Assembly: GCA_015661205.1 (NCBI GenBank)
Contig: JACVXV010000001.1
Span: forward strand, 1-46,292
Length of the DNA stretch: 46,292 nucleotides
Direction: 5' to 3'
Origin: Candidatus Brocadiaceae bacterium
GTDB lineage: Bacteria > Planctomycetota > Brocadiia > Brocadiales > Brocadiaceae
Of the stretch, positions 42,546 through 46,292 are shown piece by piece; the stretch's first letter is position 1; the number at the start of each line of letters is the position of its first letter. The position numbers and the translations under genes were made by a program. A model generated the notes under the pieces. That model saw only the letters and a program-made list of their open reading frames with translations, searched no databases and had not been told where the DNA came from.

Positions 42546-42675
42546 AGGAAATTCAAACGTACGTGTAGTGGCAAGGCGCGCCTTGCCACTACGTTGTTAA
42601 TGCCTAATTTAAATGTATAGGAAATTCAAAGTTAGGTCTGAAAGTCCGACAGGATATAGCGGGGGGTGAAGCCCA
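42546..42675. repeat. Family A and family B (minus)
   Basis: Family A with a perfect 28-bp palindrome at 42565-42592 (core GCAAGGCGCGCCTTGC), a second A end (AATGTATAGGAAATTCAAAG) and then family B in minus orientation, cut after GGTGAAGCCC at 42674. Confidence 0.85.
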
Positions 42676-42678
42676 TAG

Positions 42679-43000
42679 GTGTTAAGTTAAGGAAAGTGCT
42701 ATGACCGTAAGTTGAGATTAGCACAAAATCGAATATCGAACAAGGAATAACGAATGTCGAATGATAAAAGATGTTTCCCCGATAATCGCCAATGAACGTT
42801 AATGAACTCGAAGCAAAGAAAAGTATTAGCGTTTAGTCACAGTTTGTGTAGTGAAACGGCGCTCCGTACCCATACTTCACAATTCGAAATTCCTTGTTCG
42901 ATATTCGTAATTCAATGCAATGGTTAAATAGCACTGAGATGCTGGAGATTTCCTCACTTCACTCCCTCGATTCTTTGGGTTGTGTTTCTTAACTTAACAC
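42679..43000. mobile_element. 322-bp non-coding element with 13-bp terminal inverted repeats
   Basis: GTGTTAAGTTAAG at 42679-42691 and CTTAACTTAACAC at 42988-43000 are perfect inverses. Inside, CGAATATCGAACAAGGAAT (42730-42748) and its exact inverse ATTCCTTGTTCGATATTCG (42889-42907) form a second pair. There is no coding frame. The size and ends fit a MITE. It sits between a family B copy in minus orientation and one in plus orientation, with outer flanks GAAGCCC and GGGCGAAGC. No target duplication is evident. It could also be a stem-loop structural element. Confidence 0.6.
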
Positions 43001-43002
43001 GT

Positions 43003-43183
43003 ATGGCTTCGCCCCTGGCTATATACTTTCAGCCCTTCGGGTCTGTTGTAGGGCGACCCTTTAGGGTTGCCACCCTTGGTACGTACTCAGGGAGTTGCAA
43101 GGCTGAAGCCTTGCCCTACGTCCTCTGCGGTCAGATTAACTCATGTGCAAATTGTTTAAAACCGGCAAGGAATTGGAGTATAG
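43003..43183. repeat. Family B (plus) and family E
   Basis: ATGGCTTCGCCCCTGGCTAT, then TTTCAGCCCTTCGGGTCTG (family B, truncated at its left end), followed by family E (CCCTTTAGGGTTGCC, then GCAAGGCTGAAGCCTTGCCC) to 43120, the same order as at 12671-12840. The remaining 60 bases lead into the DUF262 remnant. Confidence 0.75.
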
Positions 43184-43600
43184 ATGTTAGAAAAAACACA
43201 AACAACTGATCCCGATGATACCTTTGAAGGCGAGGAGACGCTTGGCGCTGAATTGGCGGAGAAGCCTGGCTTATCTTCACCGGCGCTTGATACTGCCAGT
43301 ATCTACCCCGATGCAACGGTCAACATCGCATCGGAAAGCGCTTCGGTTTTTCAGCTAAAACGTAAGTTAGACAAAACACCGCCACTCCTCAAGCTTGATC
43401 CGGATTTTCAGCGAGAATCGGTTTGGTCACCAAAGCAGAAAAGTGAATTGATCGAGTCGATTCTCATGGGAATCCCCCTTCCTCTCATTTACGTGAAAGA
43501 GGACGAAAAGGGTGTCTATATTATCGTTGATGGACGTCAACGTTTGACCACCCTTTTTTAATTCATGAGCCATGAGTTTCGGCTCGAAGGGCAAATCTTC
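43184..43600 (+). pseudogene. DUF262 (GmrSD-like) protein, N-terminal remnant with nonsense codon
   Basis: Frame from ATG 43184 gives 125 residues ending VDGRQRLTTLF and TAA at 43559-43561. LDPDFQRESVWSPKQKSELI and the motif DGxQRLTTL are the DUF262/ParB-like nuclease hallmark, found in GmrSD type IV restriction enzymes and other defence genes. Past the TAA the same frame continues FMSHEFRLEG, which is how the family goes on, so the stop replaced one codon. After about 43595 the similarity ends and the ATPase sequence begins in another frame. The rest of the gene (normally several hundred residues) is lost. Confidence 0.8.
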
Positions 43601-44558
43601 CGCAATCCAGGCGTTTCTGCTGCTTTGTAACAATGCAGTGGAAGATTCATCGTCTCCACTTAATGGAATGTGGTTGCGCCTGGGCGCTTTTGATGAGTGC
43701 CGTAATCACCGAACCAACGCTCGCGCATTCCGGGTGGGAGTCGTAAGCGGAAAAGAGATGTTTCAAGCAGAGTTTTGCTCAGCCAACGACGATAACAATG
43801 ACGTCACCGTTACCTTTCTTAAAGAGTCTGTTTCAATACAAAACCGACTAAACCTTGAGAAACGCCATGTATATTATCTGCCTGCAAACCGGATCGGACC
43901 GGAGGATTCATATCCAAAAAATTTTGACCGGGTGAATTTCCTTGGGAGCAAGGCGGAATTTATTGTAGATTTCCTCTACAAAAACCGTAAACAGATGGTT
44001 ACGCAATCGCTCATTGCCGACACGGCAAGCGTAACGCTTGAGCATCAAGTCAATTACTGGCTGGGGAGGTTGTTCGGAGTAAACAATACCATCCGGGATC
44101 TTGGACTCAGCAACAGCCTTTCGATGGAATTATCCCTTGGAAAATGCAAATCCGTCCGCCCCTATCACATGGGTTCCGGAGTCAGCTTTGCCATTGGGGT
44201 GTTGGTCTCATGCCTTAGCGCAAGCCCCAACGACGTCGTTATCATTGAAAATCCGGAAATCCACTTGCACCCCAAGTCTCAATCCGACCTTACGGAATTC
44301 CTTTGTTTTGCAGCCAATGCGGGTATTCAGGTCGTGCTTGAAACGCATAGCGACCATGTGTTTAACGGTATCCGAAAATCCATTGTAAAAAAAGAAATTG
44401 CCAATACCGACGTGGCTGTCCACTTTTTCCGGCTTGATGAAAACGCGCTTTCAACAAGCACGGCTATTGCCCTTAACGAGCATGGCCGCATCATGACGCA
44501 TCCAAAGGGTCTGTTTGACCAATTTGACGACGATCTGTACCAGATTTTGGGGCTGTAA
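43572..44558 (+). pseudogene. DUF3696-type AAA ATPase, 5'-truncated
   Basis: Frame of 328 residues beginning MSFGSKGKSSAIQAFLLL. In the family this would read N-S-S-G-K-S-S-A-I-Q; here the Walker A is cut just before GKSS and joined to DUF262 sequence. The remaining parts are well kept: VIIENPEIHLHPKSQSDLTE (Walker B), IQVVLETHSDHVFNGIRKSI and a C-terminal MTHPKGLFDQFDDDLYQ. This is the OLD/AAA15 class of ATPases common in anti-phage operons. Without the first strand and the P-loop glycines it should not bind ATP. The third gene starts two bases after its stop. Confidence 0.82.
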
Positions 44559-44559
44559 C

Positions 44560-44826
44560 ATGCAGATACTCTTCAACGAACTCTCGTTGACAGGCCAATT
44601 CTCCAATCAAGACGCCTTTATTGAGAGCGGTCTTCTTCCGGTTATTGGCGTATTGAAGGAAATGAAGGAGTTTTCGATGATACTGCTTAAGAAGAGCGAC
44701 GCGTGGAGCAAAATGATCACTCCGTCCGCCACGTTGCACTCGCTTCTCGTCAAAAATGTGCGCCGTGCCGCCGATGAAGTCCGCCGTTTCAAATTAGCAA
44801 TAGCCGACCTTACCAAAGCTAAATGA
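44560..44826 (+). pseudogene. Third gene of the decayed defence cassette, 3'-truncated
   Basis: Frame from ATG 44560, 88 residues: MQILFNELSLTGQFSNQDAF, IESGLLPVIGVLKEMKEFSM. I recognise the opening ELSLxGQF from proteins encoded after DUF3696-type ATPases; family members are longer and of unknown activity. Here the frame stops at ADLTKAK, soon after the RRFKLAIADLT segment, and the following DNA reads as part of another gene on the opposite strand. So it appears cut by a deletion at about 44826. Confidence 0.55.
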
Positions 44827-45119
44827 TTGTGGTCGCGTAGTGACTCGTCCGGCATGCAGCACCCGACCGGGTAGGTTTCTTTGAACCTGCGCAGCCCGCT
44901 CAAAGGTTCTGTCGGTGGTCTGTCGTCAATTAAGAGATACTGCGCTCCCGAATGTGGAGTATTGGGCGTAACACTTCTCTTCTGCCCATTGAGGAAAGAT
45001 GATCTCACGTATTCAAAATCGGGCCAATCCTTGTATAAGTAAAGTTGATTTTGCTCTTTGCTATGAATTGGGTAAGGCTGATTGGCAGAAGCTTTGGCCT
45101 GAAACAGATTAGTTACCAC
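44827..45119 (-). pseudogene. Unknown gene fragment on the minus strand
   Basis: Frame from ATG 45119 reading NQPYPIHSKEQNQLYLYKDW, PDFEYVRSSFLNGQKRSVTP, HSGAQYLLIDDRPPTEPLSG and FKETYPVGCCMPDESLRDHN. Composition is protein-like up to DHNHLA; beyond that it is only the antisense of the truncated third defence gene. I do not recognise the family. It may be an intact start fused to junk, or an internal piece. It begins 10 bases inside the end of the MazF-type toxin gene. Confidence 0.4.
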
Positions 45120-45459
45120 TTGTTGGTTTTAGTGTCTCGGTTTCCATATCAAACGCAAATAAGATTGCATTCTTGATTCTTGTCATTACATCGTCTGAAA
45201 GTTTGCCGAGCCTCTGCTCAAGTCGAACTTTCGGTCTCGAACCAAGTCCCTGCACGTTCGCTATAGAGTTCTGGTCAAGGAATCGCAACTTTGGAAGTAC
45301 CACCTCGTAGGCGCTTTGCCTGTACTGGGTTGTTAACGGTACATAAGTTATCATGGCTCGCGGTGGGTTGGGATCGTAGCGAGATATTATCACGACAGGT
45401 CGTGTTTTTGCGGCTAAACCAATATCCGCCAGCCAGATTTCACCGGGTTGTGGGTTCAT
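45109..45459 (-). CDS. MazF/PemK-type toxin
   Basis: 116 residues from ATG 45459 (TTG 45462 alternative). PemK/MazF fold of mRNA interferases: PGEIWLADIGLAAKTRPVVI, ISRYDPNPPRAMITYVPLTT, then YEVVLPKLRFLDQNSIANVQ and a C-terminal helix RLGKLSDDVMTRIKNAILFA. The N-terminal GEIWLA and the KTRPVVIIS strand carry the conserved RNA-binding residues. It overlaps the upstream antitoxin by 20 bases, so they are coupled. Appears intact. Confidence 0.9.
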   Translation of the reverse strand: MNPQPGEIWLADIGLAAKTRPVVIISRYDPNPPRAMITYVPLTTQYRQSAYEVVLPKLRFLDQNSIANVQGLGSRPKVRLEQRLGKLSDDVMTRIKNAILFAFDMETETLKPTSGN

Positions 45460-45625
45460 CAAGTAAATTCAAAACCTCCTGTTCTACGGAACGTGATTGC
45501 ATTATATCTAATACGTCACGGTCTGCGAGATCAATAATCTCTGTGACTTGCTGCCTGACTAAAGACGCCGTTGCCGGCTTCCATTCGCGCAATTTCACGT
45601 CTAATCTTTCAGCTAAAACATCCAT
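45440..45625 (-). CDS. Antitoxin of the MazF/PemK pair
   Basis: 61 residues. GGAGG seven bases before ATG 45625. Acidic, helical: MDVLAERLDVKLREWKPATA, then VRQQVTEIIDLADRDVLDIM and EVLNLLDEPTTR. I do not recognise a DNA-binding AbrB-type fold; the family is known from small antitoxins preceding PemK toxins. Identification rests on position and overlap with the toxin. Confidence 0.75.
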   Translation of the reverse strand: MDVLAERLDVKLREWKPATASLVRQQVTEIIDLADRDVLDIMQSRSVEQEVLNLLDEPTTR

Positions 45626-45663
45626 CGCTTTTCCTCCATTGATTTGTTTCTTCCCCTTTTAAT

Positions 45664-45692
45664 ATAGTAATTCTAACTTACTAACATTGCAA
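45664..45692 (-). promoter_or_regulatory. Candidate promoter of the toxin-antitoxin pair
   Basis: Minus strand: TTGCAA (45687-45692), 17 bases, TACTAT (45664-45669). Four of six matches in each box. Start expected near 45657, some 30 bases before the antitoxin ATG. An alternative -35, TTGACA, lies farther upstream near 45706. Confidence 0.4.
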
Positions 45693-45773
45693 ATTTATAT
45701 CTGTCAAAAAAACAGGCAAATATTAGTAGCGTTGTCAAGTGGAGACCTGACAAAAGCCCTCCATTTAGGTATG

Positions 45774-46292
45774 TCATGCATCAAAACCGTTGTCGTAATA
45801 GGCAAGCCGAATCTTGGTAACGTTCAGTGCCCCCGTATCACTCCACTTACTCACATGTACCCTCATATTAACCGTTCGCATTACTCCTTCTAATCGTTTC
45901 CGCTTGCTTTCTATTATCTTCTCTATCGTCTTCTGGCAATCCACGAATGGCCTTATCGCACATATCTCCGGGATATCCGACATCACTTGCAACCATTCAC
46001 GGCTCTTGTGTTTTACTCCATCCTCCCATAGCACATACCCTGCCTGATATGGTATATGCCACAAACAACGCTGGATTAGTACCTTCACCTTATCTTTCAA
46101 CCCATCCAAAATGGAGGTATCGCCGTCGGTGATTAAAAGAAATCTCTTCATTACCTCTATTCTATTCTGAAAAAGCTTGTCCCACGCGCCATGGTAATTC
46201 CCTATATCAAGCCCCGCTACCCTTACACCTCCACCCCTCTTATATTGTACAAATACCTTGAGTTCCTTACCTCGCTTCGCTATCCCCTTTAT
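45774..46292 (-). CDS. Transposase, C-terminal part, continues beyond window
   Basis: The frame is open from the window edge (first visible residues IKGIAKRGKELKVFVQYK) to the stop at 45774, 172 codons. RVAGLDIGNYHGAWDKLF, LLITDGDTSILDGL, VLIQRCLWHIPYQAGYVLWE and the ending KWSDTGALNVTKIRLAYYDN are the marks of the UPF0236/ISLre2-like group of DDE transposases. The ITDGDTS segment probably carries a catalytic Asp, and the IQRCLWHIPYQ segment is the CxxH-like conserved block. The right end of the element should lie near 45690-45770, but I could not fix the terminal repeat. The element is at least 0.5 kb and extends out of the window. Confidence 0.85.
   Translation of the reverse strand: MKGIAKRGKELKVFVQYKRGGGVRVAGLDIGNYHGAWDKLFQNRIEVMKRFLLITDGDTSILDGLKDKVKVLIQRCLWHIPYQAGYVLWEDGVKHKSREWLQVMSDIPEICAIRPFVDCQKTIEKIIESKRKRLEGVMRTVNMRVHVSKWSDTGALNVTKIRLAYYDNGFDA

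Overview
The window looks like a chromosomal segment of a planctomycete of the anammox group (Brocadiales, such as Brocadia, Jettenia or Kuenenia). This is inference from gene content: a Re-citrate-synthase-like enzyme, a divergent FolD, a heme chaperone HemW, an EF-P with a non-lysine loop, a selenocysteine tRNA, and intergenic regions full of short palindromic repeats. No marker gene fixes the species. Base composition is moderate and Shine-Dalgarno sequences are usually clear, so I moved several starts to ATG codons preceded by a good SD.

Layout. 1-6497 is sensory: two minus-strand methyl-accepting chemotaxis proteins that share nearly the same signalling module (the first runs off the window), a small Cys protein and a sigma54-dependent response regulator. 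6673-9172 holds an ABC-F ATPase and a RelE/ParE-type toxin-antitoxin pair. 9486-9582 is tRNA-Sec. 9689-12157 is a minus-strand pair: a DUF502 membrane protein and a rare-looking IspH-UbiA fusion. 12881-23715 is housekeeping metabolism and signalling: folD, a GT2 glycosyltransferase, hemW, efp, a polyprenyl diphosphate synthase, a Re-citrate synthase homologue overlapping a sucC-like gene, a class III nucleotide cyclase and a soluble PAS histidine kinase. The gaps hold at least five families of interspersed repeats.

24085-37258 is a type I-C CRISPR-Cas locus: cas3, cas5c, cas8c (with an internal cas11c start), cas7c, cas4, cas1, cas2 and an array of 12 full 37-nt repeats plus a truncated last one. 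The operon has been interrupted repeatedly. A RhuM-like gene sits between a leftover 5' piece of cas4 and the complete cas4. A HEPN/MNT toxin-antitoxin pair with its own promoter and a four-helix-bundle (S23/Avd-like) gene sit between cas4 and cas1. A leaderless DUF1640 gene plus frameshifted dam and zinc-ribbon-like remnants separate cas1 from cas2. The cas genes themselves look intact, with the expected catalytic residues.

37388-42544 encodes envelope proteins: a DegP/HtrA protease with its own terminator, an exported phospholipase-D-like protein with a degraded HKD motif and two internal repeats, and an exported all-TPR protein. 42679-43000 is a 322-bp element with 13-bp terminal inverted repeats, bracketed by inverted repeat copies. 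43184-46292 is a decayed defence or mobile region: a DUF262 head fused by deletion to a DUF3696-type ATPase tail, a truncated third gene, an unknown fragment, a MazF/PemK toxin-antitoxin pair and the C-terminal part of a transposase cut by the window edge.
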